Positions 21,601 through 32,436 of a stretch of 64,000 nucleotides of DNA are shown here, one piece after another. The DNA is taken from the NCBI GenBank assembly GCA_023525975.1, contig CM042020.1:110655207-110719206 (forward strand). Direction: 5' to 3'. Made by a program: the position numbers and the translations under genes. Each line of letters opens with the position of its first letter. Position 1 is the first letter of the stretch. Below the pieces are notes generated by a model. The model worked only from the letters and a program-made list of their open reading frames with translations, did no database searches and was not told the DNA's origin. The stretch is from Smallanthus sonchifolius. Its lineage: Eukaryota > Streptophyta > Magnoliopsida > Asterales > Asteraceae.

Positions 21601-23158
21601 AAATATGAGGCAGAGGCGATGGTTGGAACTTTTGAAAGACTATGACTGTGAAATCATGTACCATCCTGGAAAAGCAAACGTGGTGGCTGACGCTCTAAGC
21701 CGGAAGGATGTGCCTGCTCCTATTAGAGTGAAAGCTTGCCAAATGGTGGTAACGTCGGATGTGATGAGGGAAATTGAAAAGGCTCAAGAAGAGGCACTAA
21801 AGGGGGAAAACATAAAGAAGGAAAGGATGGTTGGCCAACAGGATAAGTTAGAATATAACACCCTTGGTGTTAGGACACGTTTTGGTCGGGTATGGATACC
21901 TATGGGTGGCGAGCTTAGAACCAAAATCTTGGATGAGGCTCATAAGTCTCGTTACTCTATCCATCCCGGTACCAACAGAATGTACCAAGATCTGAGGAAG
22001 GAATACTGGTGGCCTGGAATGAAACACGAAGTGACGAAATACGTAAGCAAGTGCTTGACTTGCTCACAGGTTAAAGCCGAACACCAGAAACCGTATGGGA
22101 AGATTCAACCACTCGAAATACCAGAATGGAAGTGGGAACACATTACTATGGACTTCATAACCAAGCTACCTCGCACAGCTAAAGGTCATGACACCATTTG
22201 GGTAATTGTGGACCGTTTAACGAAGAGTGCTCATTTTCTACCTATTCGCGAGACGTTCTCGTCGGAAAGGTTAGCGGAAGTATTTATTAACGAAGTAGTG
22301 GCGCGGCATGGGATGCCTCTGACGATTGTATCTGATCGGGACACACGATTCACATCGAGGTTCTGGAAGAGATTTCACGAGGCAATGGGCACGAGACTTA
22401 ATATCAGCACGGCATACCACCCGCAAACGGATGGTCAGACCGAAAGGACCATTCAGACGTTGGAGGACATGCTTCGTGCTTGTATTATCGACTTTGGTGG
22501 CAGTTGGGACAGTCATCTGCCATTAGCCGAATTCTCCTACAACAACAGTTATCACACGACGATAGGCATGCCGCCTTACGAGATGTTGTATGGGAGAAGA
22601 TGCAGGACCCCGGTTTGTTGGGGCGAGATTGGACAGAAGGAATTGGGAAGTCTTGAAGTTGTAAAAGAAACGTCGGAAAGGTTTGATCAGATCAAAGCAC
22701 GAATGAAGGCCGCCCAAGATCGTCAGAAATCCTACGCGGATAGACGACGAAGGCCTATTGAATTTAATGTTGGGGACAGAGTAATGTTGAAAGTGTCGCC
22801 CTGGAAGGGAATCATACGATTCAGGAAGAGAGGAAAGTTAAGTCCGAGGTTTATCGGACCATTCAGGATTATGGCACGGGTTGGTGAAGTCGCTTATCGG
22901 TTGGAATTTCCTGATGAGTTAAGTGGGATTCATCCTACCTTCCATGTATCACACTTGCGAAAGTGTTTGGCGGATGAAACGGCTCACGTACCACTTACTG
23001 ACATCGAGGTCGACAACAGCCTTAACTACATTGAAGAACCTGTGGCCATCTTAGACAGGAAAGAGAAGCGTTTACGTAATAAGGTTATTCGTTGGTTAAA
23101 GTCCAATGGAAGCACCGGAAGGGATCGGAAGCTACATGGGAAACGGAGACGGAAATGA
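18608..23158 (+). CDS. Gag-Pol polyprotein of element A (Ty3/gypsy, Tekay-like)
   Basis: A single 1516-codon frame starts MARRGNGRRGG, a basic Gly-Arg N-terminus. Order and approximate residues: Gag core (130-250); two CCHC zinc knuckles (347-361 and 368-382, CFKCGKTGHYAREC and CYNCGDSGHLSRDC); aspartic protease with LFDSGASKSF (about 440); reverse transcriptase with FIDDILVYS (774); RNase H with YSDASGQGLG (920); integrase with an HHCC zinc region (about 1118-1155) and the catalytic D, D, E (about 1180, 1241, 1277); then a GPY/F module (SPRFIGPFRI). All key residues are visible. The last ~20 residues after KVIR are out of frame: an apparent single-base deletion near 23091-23094 destroys the end of the chromodomain-like tail, whose EATWE.E signature is still readable in another frame. 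The polyprotein would form virus-like particles and carry out reverse transcription and integration. Confidence 0.95.
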   Translation: MARRGNGRRGGRTGGRTGGRNGGRGRIPARQEHSEEGSVHTEPTVSVHGTEQTQVAEQPFTFEPEVRAAIAREFSELMKNSLPGLLAEALKQVNGEGGSNPTVDTPNNETDNAPPARGCDYKSFKACDPPILTGKKDAVATFDWVIRMEAAIRLSECRANQVVKFAANSLREEASHWWEGVRQAKGSEIVDAMTWADLKTLVIKNFCPRNEIEKVEREFLGLKAGNMTHRQYTTRFNELARLVPHLVTTEERKIACYIHGLPDQVRTYVKANAPTTYDSVVELSGVVFDDLALNVAAIEEPKKRPSFSNKRTGRKMFGARDKRARVDEPTICKKCGKEHVGECRLGSNLCFKCGKTGHYARECTQHYKCYNCGDSGHLSRDCPKPRMGETGKGKGPEKKGEGSRAKTRAYALTQDQARMDPDVASGTFVLDNTFVSVLFDSGASKSFISATFCKRVKYAVSILERAFSVETAEGRTARVTEVVDDSTIKIEGHRFPVRLFVMVLGGFDVVLGMDWLTANEAQIICKRKIIQLKAPDGSEVEVLGDRDAPMPNVISMIRATKYLRRGCEAYLVYVIDKCKEVKELDDVPVVREYPEVFPEELPGIPPGREIEFRIDLVPDAQPVAKAPYRLAPVEMKELMAQLDELLEKGFIQPSISPWGAPVLFVKKKDGSMRMCIDYRELNKRTVRNKYPLPRIDDLFDQLQGASWFSKIDLRSGYHQLKVREEDIPKTAFRTRYGHFEFRVMSFGLTNAPAAFMDLMNRVCRPMLDRSVIVFIDDILVYSKNEGDHACHLKEVLEALKKEKLYAKFSKCAFWLREVQFLGHVINPNGIMVDPAKITTVRDWDIPKTPTEIRSFLGLAGYYRRFIQDFSKIASPLTKLTRKEEKYEWGPKQDEAFKELKEKLTQTPVLALPEGNEDLVVYSDASGQGLGCVLMQRGRVIAYASRQLKVHEVNYPTHDLELAAVVFALKIWRHYLYGVKFTIYSDHKSLKYFFEQKELNMRQRRWLELLKDYDCEIMYHPGKANVVADALSRKDVPAPIRVKACQMVVTSDVMREIEKAQEEALKGENIKKERMVGQQDKLEYNTLGVRTRFGRVWIPMGGELRTKILDEAHKSRYSIHPGTNRMYQDLRKEYWWPGMKHEVTKYVSKCLTCSQVKAEHQKPYGKIQPLEIPEWKWEHITMDFITKLPRTAKGHDTIWVIVDRLTKSAHFLPIRETFSSERLAEVFINEVVARHGMPLTIVSDRDTRFTSRFWKRFHEAMGTRLNISTAYHPQTDGQTERTIQTLEDMLRACIIDFGGSWDSHLPLAEFSYNNSYHTTIGMPPYEMLYGRRCRTPVCWGEIGQKELGSLEVVKETSERFDQIKARMKAAQDRQKSYADRRRRPIEFNVGDRVMLKVSPWKGIIRFRKRGKLSPRFIGPFRIMARVGEVAYRLEFPDELSGIHPTFHVSHLRKCLADETAHVPLTDIEVDNSLNYIEEPVAILDRKEKRLRNKVIRWLKSNGSTGRDRKLHGKRRRK

Positions 23159-23215
23159 AGGAGTCGTACCCTCAACTGTTTGACTTATGATAGGTTTCGG
23201 GGACGAAACCTATTG

Positions 23216-23230
23216 TAAGGGGGGTAGACT
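23216..23230 (+). promoter_or_regulatory. Polypurine tract of element A
   Basis: AAGGGGGGTAGACT lies immediately before the 3' LTR. Such tracts prime plus-strand DNA synthesis. Confidence 0.8.
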
Positions 23231-25330
23231 TGTAACATCCCAAAATAAATGAGGATTTTAAATAACGGGTTGAACCGGGACGAACGGGATAAAAGGGCGA
23301 GGCGTAACGGGCCGGGCCGGTTGGGCCGGCAAACTTGAAGGAAGGGGGGGTTTCCTCCCTTTAAATAGCCAACACACACACCATTTCTCTCATTTGCAAG
23401 AATCTAGAGAGAGAAACCGTAGAGAGAGAAAGTTGGCGGATCGACCCGAGATTGAAGGAGCTTGTTGCTACTGAACTCGTGAGCAAAACCTCCGGATCAG
23501 AATCTCGAAATCAGGTAACACCCGAACCAAATCTGAGTTTTTGTTCGTTTTTGGGTTTTCGGGTATTTTTGTGAAAATGACGGGTTTTTATAAACCAAAT
23601 GAGGAAAGGGTTATAAATCTGGAATCACGAAAGGAAAATACACGTTTTGAATACAAAAAGTCCGGATCTTGACAAGATCGGACCTGCATGCGAAAGTTAG
23701 GGTTTTTGGGGAAGATAGCTGAGTTCTGCAGGTATCGAAACTAGAGTTTCGAGTGGCCTGCAGGTGTCGAAACTAGAAGTTTCGAGTGACCTGCAGTTGT
23801 CGAAACTAGAAGTTTCGAGTGACCTGCAGTTGTCGAAACTAGAAGTTTCGAGTGACCTGCAGTTATCGAAACTAGAAGTTTCGATGGGCCTGCACCTGTC
23901 GAAACTAAGTAGTTTCGATAGGTCTGCATCAGTAAGTGAAGTCAGTGTATTCACCTGTAACAGAACGAGTAAACCGTTAGAGTCGGGATTTAGGTCTGAT
24001 GTGTATTTAATTAATCAATTCAGATCGGAAGTGACGTTGTTGGACCTTTGTTTAGGACAACCCAAGAGTAACTTATAAGGTGAGTTCTAGAAGCCCTTCT
24101 TTAAATGTTTTAATTAATATTTTTGGGCTGGTGTGCATACATACGAAACGATGTTTACGAAATGATGTTTACGAAATGAGGTATATAAAACGATGTTTAC
24201 GAAGGACGATGTTATGAAATGTTTTGCCAAACGAAGTTTATGAAAGGTTTACGAATGAAGTGTTATTTAATAAAACGTACGAATGCTTTAACTAAAACGA
24301 GGTAAAGTTTTTATGAAAGTCACGAATGAACGAATCTGCCACGAGTTCCTACGGGAGCTAAGGTATGTATGTATGTATTGGCCTCACCTTACGGGGGCCT
24401 ATGTGGCTGGCTAACGGTTGTACAACTGGTTGAGGATGGGGTGACGACGGTCGCCCATGGGATTACCGGGATCCCGATGGAAGGTACTATTCCTTGCGGG
24501 GAAATATTGCCTACGGTGTGTATGGTCTACCTAGAGGTAACGAGCCTTAGGAGACGTGTGTATGGTCTACCTAGAGGTAACGAGCCTTAGGAGACGTGTG
24601 TATGGTCTACCTAGAGGTAACGAGCCTTAGGAGACGTATGTTTGGTCCACCTAGAGGTAACGAGCCTTAGGGGACCTGTGTGACGGATGACTTAGAGGTA
24701 ACGAGCCTTAAGTTCATCCGCTGGTATGTGCTGTCTACCTAGAGGTAACGAGCCTTAGGAGACATATGTTTGGTTCACCTAGAGGTAACGAGCCTTAGGG
24801 GACCTGTGTGACGGATGACTTAGAGGTAACGAGCCTTAAGTTCATCCGCTGGTACGCGACGAATGGAATTGACGGTTACAAAAAGGCGCAGATTCGGTTC
24901 ATGTCGACTTATGTGTTATGTTGCGATGTTATGATGATGTTAAGTTAATGCATGTTTTACGTACGCTTTTGTTAAACAAATGTATGTTATGTTTTTGGCA
25001 AAATGTTTATGTTAAGGTTTTATGTAAAGCTAGAACTCACCAGCGTAGCTGACCTTTTTAGTATGCACATTCAGGTTAAGGAAGTTATGATGATGGACGG
25101 TGATGCTGGGCGGCTTGAGGAGTTACCCGGATGATATGAAGACTGGCATCCCGTTTCGAGTTGTTTTTGTTATGTACATGTATTTGAAAATGTTACGCTT
25201 CCGCATGTAGAACAGTTATGTTATGTAATGAACGAAATTTTCCGCTGCGTTATTTTGATATAAGAGTTTAAGAACTGTTTGTGAATGAGTAAATCCAACC
25301 AGTGAGGCCTCCCGGGTTAGGGGCCTGACA
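23231..25330 (+). repeat. Element A 3' LTR
   Basis: This is a 2100-bp copy of 16168-18269. Differences seen by eye are one T/G change in the G-run near 16281/23344, one fewer CA unit near 23375, T/G at 16705 against the matching base near 23766, and T/C near 17454/24515. Confidence 0.95.
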
Positions 25331-25335
25331 CTGCC

Positions 25336-25661
25336 TTTGTGGCTAGGATGCAGCAGGAGAGATTACTAGCATACTTCAGCGAGAGATGTTGATGAATCAG
25401 AGGATCACCAAACTGACTGCAGATTTAGCAGCAACTGATACAGCTCATGAGAATTTGGCAAATGGATGTGTGGATATGGAGGACCGGTTGAACACTGCAG
25501 AGTGGAACCTAGATATACTCCACACTAGGATTGAGCAGGTTGATGCACGACTTGCAGCAGTTGAGGCAGAGGGAGTTGCACCAGAGGATGCACCTGCAGG
25601 AGACCAGAATGAGGATGATGATGCAGCATCCGATGTTACATCAGTTGGCAGTGACATTTGA
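25336..25661 (+). pseudogene. Extra ORF upstream of gag in element B, second part
   Basis: After element A, the frame continues FVARMQQE, then breaks at an apparent 2-base AG gain near 25351. It reopens as QREMLMNQRITKLTADLAAT and runs to the TGA at 25659. The heptad-like pattern (LTADLAATDTAHENLANG, RIEQVDARLAAVEAEG) predicts a coiled coil, and the end is strongly acidic (DQNEDDDAASD). With the first part the ancestral ORF would be about 210 codons. I do not recognise a family. A structural or accessory Gag-like role is only a guess. Confidence 0.55.
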
Positions 25662-26016
25662 TCATCTATCTTCATTACATCAGATGTTTCTAGAATTTTG
25701 ATGTTTGGTTGAATTTAGTTGTAATCGTTACAATTTATTTTATCAAGTATTAATATTATTGAAATGTTAGATGTTGTGGTTTAAATTTCTTTATTTACTT
25801 GCACTTGTATGATGATAAAATGAGATGTATTTTTCTCATTATTGTATGTTGTGAATGTAAAGATAATGTCTGGAAGAGGAAATGGACGTGGCGGACGCGC
25901 CGGAGGACGCGGTGGTCGCGGAAACATTAACATGACTGCAGCCGAGCTCACGGCACTCATAAATGAGCGTGTGGCTGAAGCGGTAGCAGCTACTCACGCC
26001 GCTATTAATGCTGGAG

Positions 26017-26113
26017 GTAAAGCATAATATTATCGACTCTAGTGAGTCATCATTCATCCTAAACTCAATTTCGAATATGGTATTCTTAAAGCGCATTCTT
26101 GTTTACAATTCAG
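26017..26113 (+). other. Probable intron in gag of element B
   Basis: The donor is GGAG|GTAAAG and the acceptor is TTACAATTCAG|GT. The length is 97 bp, phase 1, AT-rich relative to the flanks. Splicing joins INAGG directly to QHNHQQVCTFKAYMDCKP, giving the normal order of a Tekay-type Gag start. Unspliced, the frame stops at 26025. Confidence 0.65.
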
Positions 26114-29100
26114 GTCAGCATAACCACCAGCAGGTTTGTACTTTCAAGGCGTACATGGATTGCAAGCCTCACTCGTTCAGTGGAGCCTAAGGGGCTGTTG
26201 GTTTACTCCGCTGGATGGAGAAATCTGAATCTGCGTTTGCAATGTGCAATTGCCCGCCGCACAACCAGGTGAAGTATGCATCTGGCACACTTGAGGGTCC
26301 AGCCCTTACTTGGTGGAACTCTCAAGTGCAAATGCTAACTCTTGAGATGGCAAATGCATTGCCATGGGACGAATTCAAGACTATGCTGCGGGAGGAGTAT
26401 TGTCCCCGCGATGAAGTACAGAAACTTGAGAGCGAATTCTGGAATCTCAAGATGGAAGGATCTGAAATTGAAGCCTACACTACTCGTTCGCATGAACTGG
26501 CGAACTTGTGTCCGCAAATGGTAACACCTCCATATAAGAGGATCGAGAAATTCATTGATGGTCTGGTTCCGCAAATTCAGAGCATGGTGACATCTTCTAA
26601 TCCCACTACAATCCAGCAAGCAATCACGTTGGCTCACAGGCTAACCGATCAGGCAGTCGCTCAGGGCACCCTACCCCCTAGAGGTGCGTTATCAAAGACA
26701 ACTGACAACAAGCGGAAGTTTGACAGTTCATTCCCCAAAACCTTCCAGTCAAACCCACCTTCTCAGCAACAGCAACACCATAAGTTTGAACCGTCAAAGA
26801 ACAACGGTCAGTCTAACTCTTCTCAGCAGAATCAAGGTTCTTATGTTGGCAAGTACCCGAAGTGCAATAAATGTAACTTTCACCATCATGGAGCATGTGA
26901 CCGGTATCGTTGCCAACGGTGTGGAAAGATGGGTCATTTGGCCGAAGACTGTAGAGTATATCTGCAGAACAAACAGACACCACCTGGAGACGCACCCAAA
27001 GGCTGTTTTGAGTGTGGTAAAGAAGGACATTTCAAGAAAAATTGCCCGCAGTTGAGGAGGAACGGAAACGGGAATGGAAATGGCAACAATAATCAGGGCG
27101 GTAATGGAAATGGTAATAACCACCAGGGTGGAAATGGTAATAACAACGGAAATGGTGCAAAGGGCCGAGCATTTGTGATTGGATCGGGAGAAGCTTGGAA
27201 TGATCGGAACGTGGTGAACAGTATGTTTCTCTTAAACGATCATTATGCTTCTGTACTTTTTGATACTGGCGCCGATAGAAGTTTTATATCTAGAGAACTT
27301 AGTGGTCGGTTAGGAATAAACCCAACTTTACTAGAACATCATTATACCGTAGAGATAGCAGACGGTAAAGTAATCGAGGCAACCCACATTCTCAAGGGAT
27401 GTCAGTTAGAACTTTCTGGTCACAAACTCGACATCGATCTCATGCCAGTTACACTTGGCAGTTTTGACATAATTGTGGGCATGGATTGGTTGTCTAAAAA
27501 CCAAGCCGAGATCATCTGTAGTGAGAAGATCGTTCGTGTACCCCTTCCTAGTGGAGAGATCCTATCCGTTTAGGGCGAAAGAAGTGGTGCAGTCATGGGC
27601 ATCATATCTTTCATGAAGGCTCAGAAGTGTCTGCGTAAGGGTCATACCGCAATTCTAGCCCTTGTCGCTGACAAGTCCACTGAGGAGAAAAAGTTAGAAG
27701 ATATCCCTATCGTTCGTGAATTCCCAGAAGTATTTCCTGAAGACCTACCTGGTCTTCCACCTCATCGTCAGGTCGAATTTCAGATTGACCTAACACCCGG
27801 AGCAGCGCCTATTGCTCGAGCACCTTATAGACTGGCACTAAGCGAGTTGCAGGAGCTATCCACTCAACCACAAGAGTTGTTGGATAAAGGTTTCATCCGA
27901 CTGAGCTCATCGCCATGGGGAACTCCAGTCCTGTTTGTCAAAAAGAAAGATGGAACTTTCCGCATGTGCATTGATTACCGAGAGTTGAACAAAGTAACAG
28001 TCAAGAACCGCTACCCACTACCCCGCATTGACAATTTATTCGACCAACTTCAAGGGTCAAGTTTCTGCTCGAAAATTGACTTAAGATCTGGATATCATCA
28101 GCTGAGAGTTCGAGATGAAGATATATCCAAGACTGCATTCAGAACCCGGTATGGCCACTTCGAGTTTTTGGTCAGGCCATTTGGATTAACCAACGCACCC
28201 GCGGTGTTCATGGATCTCATGAACCGTGTGTGTAAACCTTACCTTGACCAATTCGTCATTGTCTTTATTGACGATATCCTCATATACTCTAAGAGTCGGG
28301 AAGAGCATGAGGATCATCTGCGTTTGATCCTTGAGCTACTGAAACAGGAACAGTTGTACGCAAAGTTTTCCAAATGCGATTTTTGGATTCGCGAGGTTCA
28401 ATTTTTCGGACATGTGATCAATGAGAAGGGAATACATGTCGATACAGCCAAAATGGAAGCTATTAAAAATTGGGCAGTACTAACAACTCCAACCGAAGTT
28501 CGGCAATTCTTAGGATTGGCCGGATACTACCGTCGTTTTATCGAAGGATTTTCAAAGATTGCCCAACCCCTCACCTCCTTAACCCAAAAAGATAAACCCT
28601 ATAACTGGAGTGAGACTCAAGAATCAGCATTCCAGCTACTGAAGCAGAAACTATGTAGCGCACCCATCCTGTCTCTACCAGAGGGAACGGATGACTTCGT
28701 GGTGTATTGCGATGCCTCCATCCAAAGTCTCGGTTGTGTGTTGATGCAACGCGACAAGGCTATCGCATACGCTTCTCGACAGTTAAAAATCCACGAAAAG
28801 AACTACACGACTCACGATTTAGAGTTAGGAGCCGTGGTGTTTGCACTCAAGATATGGAGACATTACTTGTACGGTACCAAGTGCACCATCTACACCGATC
28901 ACAAGAGTCTTCAGCATATTTTTGAGCAGAAAGAGTTGAACATGCATCAACGTCGTTGGATCGAGTTATTAAACGATTATGATCGTGCCATCAAGTACCA
29001 TCCGGGCAAAGCTAATGTGGTAGCCGATGCCCTAAGCAGAAAAGAAACCAAACCCCGACGGGAAAAGAGCATTACAACTCACTATTCATACAGGATTACT

Positions 29101-30290
29101 AGAACAAATCCGCAATGCCCAACTCGAAGCCTTAAAAGAGGAGAATTTATCATTAGAATCCACTCGTGGTATGGAGAAACAACTTGAGGTTAAAGCAGAT
29201 GGTATTCGTTATTTCGCTGAACGAATATAGATACCAGTATATGGAAACCTAAGAGATCTAGTCATGGATGAAGCTCACAAATCCAGATACTCTATCCATC
29301 CGGGATTCGACAAGATGTATCACGATCTCAAGGTTTTGTATTGGTGGCCGAACATGAAAGCCGACATAGCCACCTACATGAGCAAGTGTCTGACTTGTTC
29401 AAAAGTCAAGGTGGAGTACCAAAAGCCATCCGGATTACTTCAACAACCGGAAATACCAATGTGGAAATGGGAGCAGATTTCCATGGATTTCATAACCAAA
29501 TTACCCCGAACCCCTACTGGATGTGACACAATATGGGTGATAGTGGATCGCCTAACAAAATCCGCTCATTTCCTTGCTATCAAAGAGACAGATAAAATAG
29601 AAAAGTTGACTCGTCTCTACCTTAAAGAAGTAGTATCTCGACATGGAGTGCCAATCTCCATCATTTCCGATATAGACGCCCGATTCACCTCACGTTTCTG
29701 GCAATCATTACAGAAAGCTCTAGGCACGCGCCTGGACATGAGTACAGCGTATCATCCTCAAACAGATGGCCAGAGTGAGCATACCATTCAAACCCTAGAA
29801 GACATGTTAAGGGCTTGTGTGATTGATTTCGGAAACAGTTGGGAGACTCACTTGCCTTTAGTAGAATTCTCTTACAATAATAGCTATCATACTAGTATCA
29901 AAGCAGCACCGTTCGAGGCTTTGTACGGGAGAAAGTGTCGATCACCACTTTGTTGGGCTGAAGTTGGAGATATCAACTTACGGGTCCTGAACTTGTGCAT
30001 GAAACCTCAGAGAAAATCGTGTAAATCTGAAACCGTATGGCGGCAGCTCGTGACCGTCAAAAGAGTTATGCAGACAAGCGTAGAAAACCGCTAGAATTCC
30101 AAGTGGGTGACAAAGTGTTATTAAAGGTTTCACCTTGGAAAGGTGTGACTCGTTTCGGGAAACGAGGAAAGTTAAACCCGCGTTACGTTGGACCATTCGA
30201 GATAGAGAAAAGGATCGGTCCAATAGCATACCAACTGAACCTACCGGATACACTCAATGGAGTGCATAATGTCTTTCATGTCTCAAACCT

Positions 30291-30361
30291 AAAGCACAGT
30301 AAAATACCTATTGTCAGAGTTCCACTCAATGGAGTGCATAATGTCTTTCATGTCTCAAACC
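30291..30361 (+). repeat. Scrambled duplication in the pol tail of element B
   Basis: The segment agcacagtaaaatacctatt... at 30292-30322 recurs at 30479-30507, its expected position. The segment ctcaatggagtgcataatgt... at 30252-30289 recurs at 30325-30361. A piece from about 190 bp downstream has been copied in, followed by a re-copy of the upstream piece. Confidence 0.85.
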
Positions 30362-30639
30362 CAAATGCCTATCAGATGAGACACTTGTAGTTCCACTCGA
30401 GGAGTTGGAAATTGATGAACAGCTACGTTTTATTGAGGAACCAGTTGAAATCATGGACCGAGAGGTCAAAACCCTCAAGCACAGTAAAATACCTATTGTC
30501 AGAGTTCACTGGAACTCGAAGCGTGGACCGGAGTTCACGTGGGAACGCGAGGATCAGATGATGAAAAAGTATCCTCACCTGTTCAAGCAGTCAACGGCAA
30601 ACACGGAAGGTACTAACTGAATTTCGAGACGAAATTTAT

Positions 30640-30738
30640 TTCAATAAGGGGATGATGTGACAAACCTAAACTTTTTGTTTCAGACGTTACGGACTTCGTT
30701 TAATTTTCGTGACGAAAATTCTTCCAACAAGGGGATGA
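30640..30738 (+). repeat. Duplicated polypurine tract before the 3' LTR of element B
   Basis: Two similar blocks occur: tttcgagacgaaatttattt ending aaggggatgatgtgaca at 30662, and tttcgtgacgaaaattctt ending aaggggatgatg at 30740. The first is followed by TGTGACAAACCTAAAC, which looks like the start of a different LTR. The second is the functional tract next to the LTR at 30739. Confidence 0.7.
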
Positions 30739-32397
30739 TGTGACATCCGGCATTTTCAGGTTAACTCCGTTAACTCAAACCTCGTTAGTTCAAACATGAT
30801 TCATTGCAAACTCAGTTATCTCAGTTAGTTGCACGTACATTGCATTTAATTAGGATTAATTAAACGTGTCAGTCAGTTCGCACACATCGCACCGCACTCG
30901 AGTCTAACCCGGAACGTTGGTGATTAATCGAAATTAACATTCTGAACATTAATAATTTATATTTAATATAAATTACGAGTTTATGTGATTTTTTTATGTG
31001 ATTATTATTGTTTTCGTACGTGTTTATCGTGTGTAAATCGTATTTAGTATTTTTATAAAAGTTATTGTTTTTATAAAAATAAAAATGGAAAGTTGTAATT
31101 ATTAATTAAGTTGTTATTTAATTAATTAGAGTTATGGACCTCTAGAAAGCCCGTAGCCCAACTTAAAAACCTATTAGGGACTAGATAAGGATAAAGTTTA
31201 AAAAAAAAATTAAAACATAAACCCTAATCCCCACCATTGCCGTCGACCCCATCCCCACCTCACCCTCTTGCGACCGAGAAGAAGAAAGCAACCCAAGCAC
31301 CTCCGTTTGAGCTCCGATCTTGAAATTGAACGCGTATTCGGACTCCCTTCGACGTTTCTAACGTCTCTACGTAAGTCGTTTCGTTCAATTCCGTCACTTT
31401 TTGATCCCTAAATTTTAGATCAAAACCCTAGTTCATCCAAACATGGATTTTTATAATAAAAATGTTAACTTTATTATTGTTTTGCATGTATTTGTTGATT
31501 ATATGGTTATTTGCAAAACCCTACATCCATGTGATTAGTAACGTGTTAAATATTGGAACTTTTTGATTATGTGAAGTATAGAAATCGCATGTTAGACGTG
31601 AAATATGATTAATATAGTTGTAAATATATTAGTTGAAAGATGTAAGATTGATTAGACGTGTTAATTTTGTGAATAAAGCGGGTAATGGACAACTTGTTAA
31701 AAATGGAAACTTTTTTATGATTTCTATCTTGCATGCTATACATGATTAGGATGATGTGATGATGGTTATGAGCTACTTGATACATGTTTAGATGATTTGT
31801 GAAATCAGATTTTGAATACATAACCCGGTTTTATGAACTTTCCAAATAAGGAAACTTTAATTTTTAAAAGTGGTTATAACTTGCTATTTAGACATGCATG
31901 ATATGGTTTGATGATAGATCTATGTTAGATAGGACACAATAACTGGTTGTAACGTGTTAGGTGTTTGAAATCACGCATGCTAGTCATAGGTTACTAAAGT
32001 TGGAAACTTTGTCTTGAATTATGATTTGCATGTTTAGGTTCTAGACAATTGTTATATGATGTGATGATCTAGAACATATTAGAGTGAGCCTACGAATATA
32101 TCAATGATGATAGTTTCCAGGAAACACGAGTCCCGAACAAACTTTCTATTTATAGAAACCTGCTATTTTTGGAAACTTTCTATTTATAGAAACCTGCTAT
32201 TTTTGGAAACCTACTATTTATAGAAACCTGCTATTTATGGAAACTTGCTATCTTGTTAGAACAAATAGGATTTTGTTGCTAAGTGTTACAGCATGATCAT
32301 TTGTGTATAATATAGAAGTATTATACTGAACAAACATTTAATCGTTAAACGGGTCACCAACGGGTCGTCGGGTCAAACTTGGTCAAACATGAGTCAA
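30739..32397 (+). repeat. Element B 3' LTR, truncated
   Basis: It matches 6462-6586 plus 13259-14812. Homology ends at gagtcaaa (32397), where the 5' LTR continues cttgtaaattc. The remaining ~920 bp of the LTR are missing, and copia-type sequence follows. Confidence 0.85.
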
Positions 32398-32436
32398 AAG
32401 TGTATTATTACGCTTTAAACTACATAAAACTAAAAA

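Larger units (their letters stand above)
16168..25330 (+). mobile_element. Young Ty3/gypsy element A, full length
   Basis: The element has LTRs of 2102 and 2100 bp, a primer binding site, one gag-pol ORF and a polypurine tract. It is flanked by a perfect 5-bp duplication, ctgcc (16163-16167 and 25331-25335). By eye the LTRs differ at three substitutions and one CA-dinucleotide indel, so insertion was recent on any plausible plant rate. It lies in the extra ORF of element B. The lineage is Tekay-like chromovirus by domain order and the chromodomain-like C-terminus. Confidence 0.95.
25866..30620 (+). pseudogene. Gag-Pol of element B, disabled
   Basis: The start is MSGRGNGRGGRAGGRGG at 25866. 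A 97-bp intron (26017-26113) splits the Gag N-terminus. Then come the Gag core (CTFKAYMDCKPHSFSG... to about 26650), zinc knuckles near 26909 (CQRCGKMGHLAEDC) and 27004 (CFECGKEGHFKKNC), a Gly/Asn-rich linker (27058-27160), protease LFDTGADRSF (27256), reverse transcriptase FIDDILIYS (28264), RNase H YCDASIQSLG, an integrase HHCC region and DDE core (29264-29830), a GPY/F module, and a chromodomain-like tail (EFTWERE). Defects: TAA 26188-26190, TAG 27571-27573, a frameshift near 29050, TAG 29228-29230, a frameshift near 29975, and a duplication at 30290-30361. The integrase also shows SDID where SDRD is usual and SEHT where TERT is usual. It cannot make an active polyprotein. Confidence 0.9.
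6462..32397 (+). mobile_element. Ty3/gypsy retrotransposon B (host of two later insertions)
   Basis: The 5' LTR starts TGTGACATCCGGCATTTT at 6462 and ends ...GGTGTGACA at 15731 once the MULE is removed, about 2.6 kb. The internal region holds a primer binding site (15735), an extra ORF (15856, split by element A), gag with an intron, pol, and a polypurine tract (aaggggatgatg). The 3' LTR starts at 30739 and is cut off at 32397, so the right-hand target duplication cannot be checked. The two LTRs differ by a few percent by eye, clearly more than those of A, which fits B being the older host. Domain order and sequence suggest the Tekay-like chromovirus group. Confidence 0.85.
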
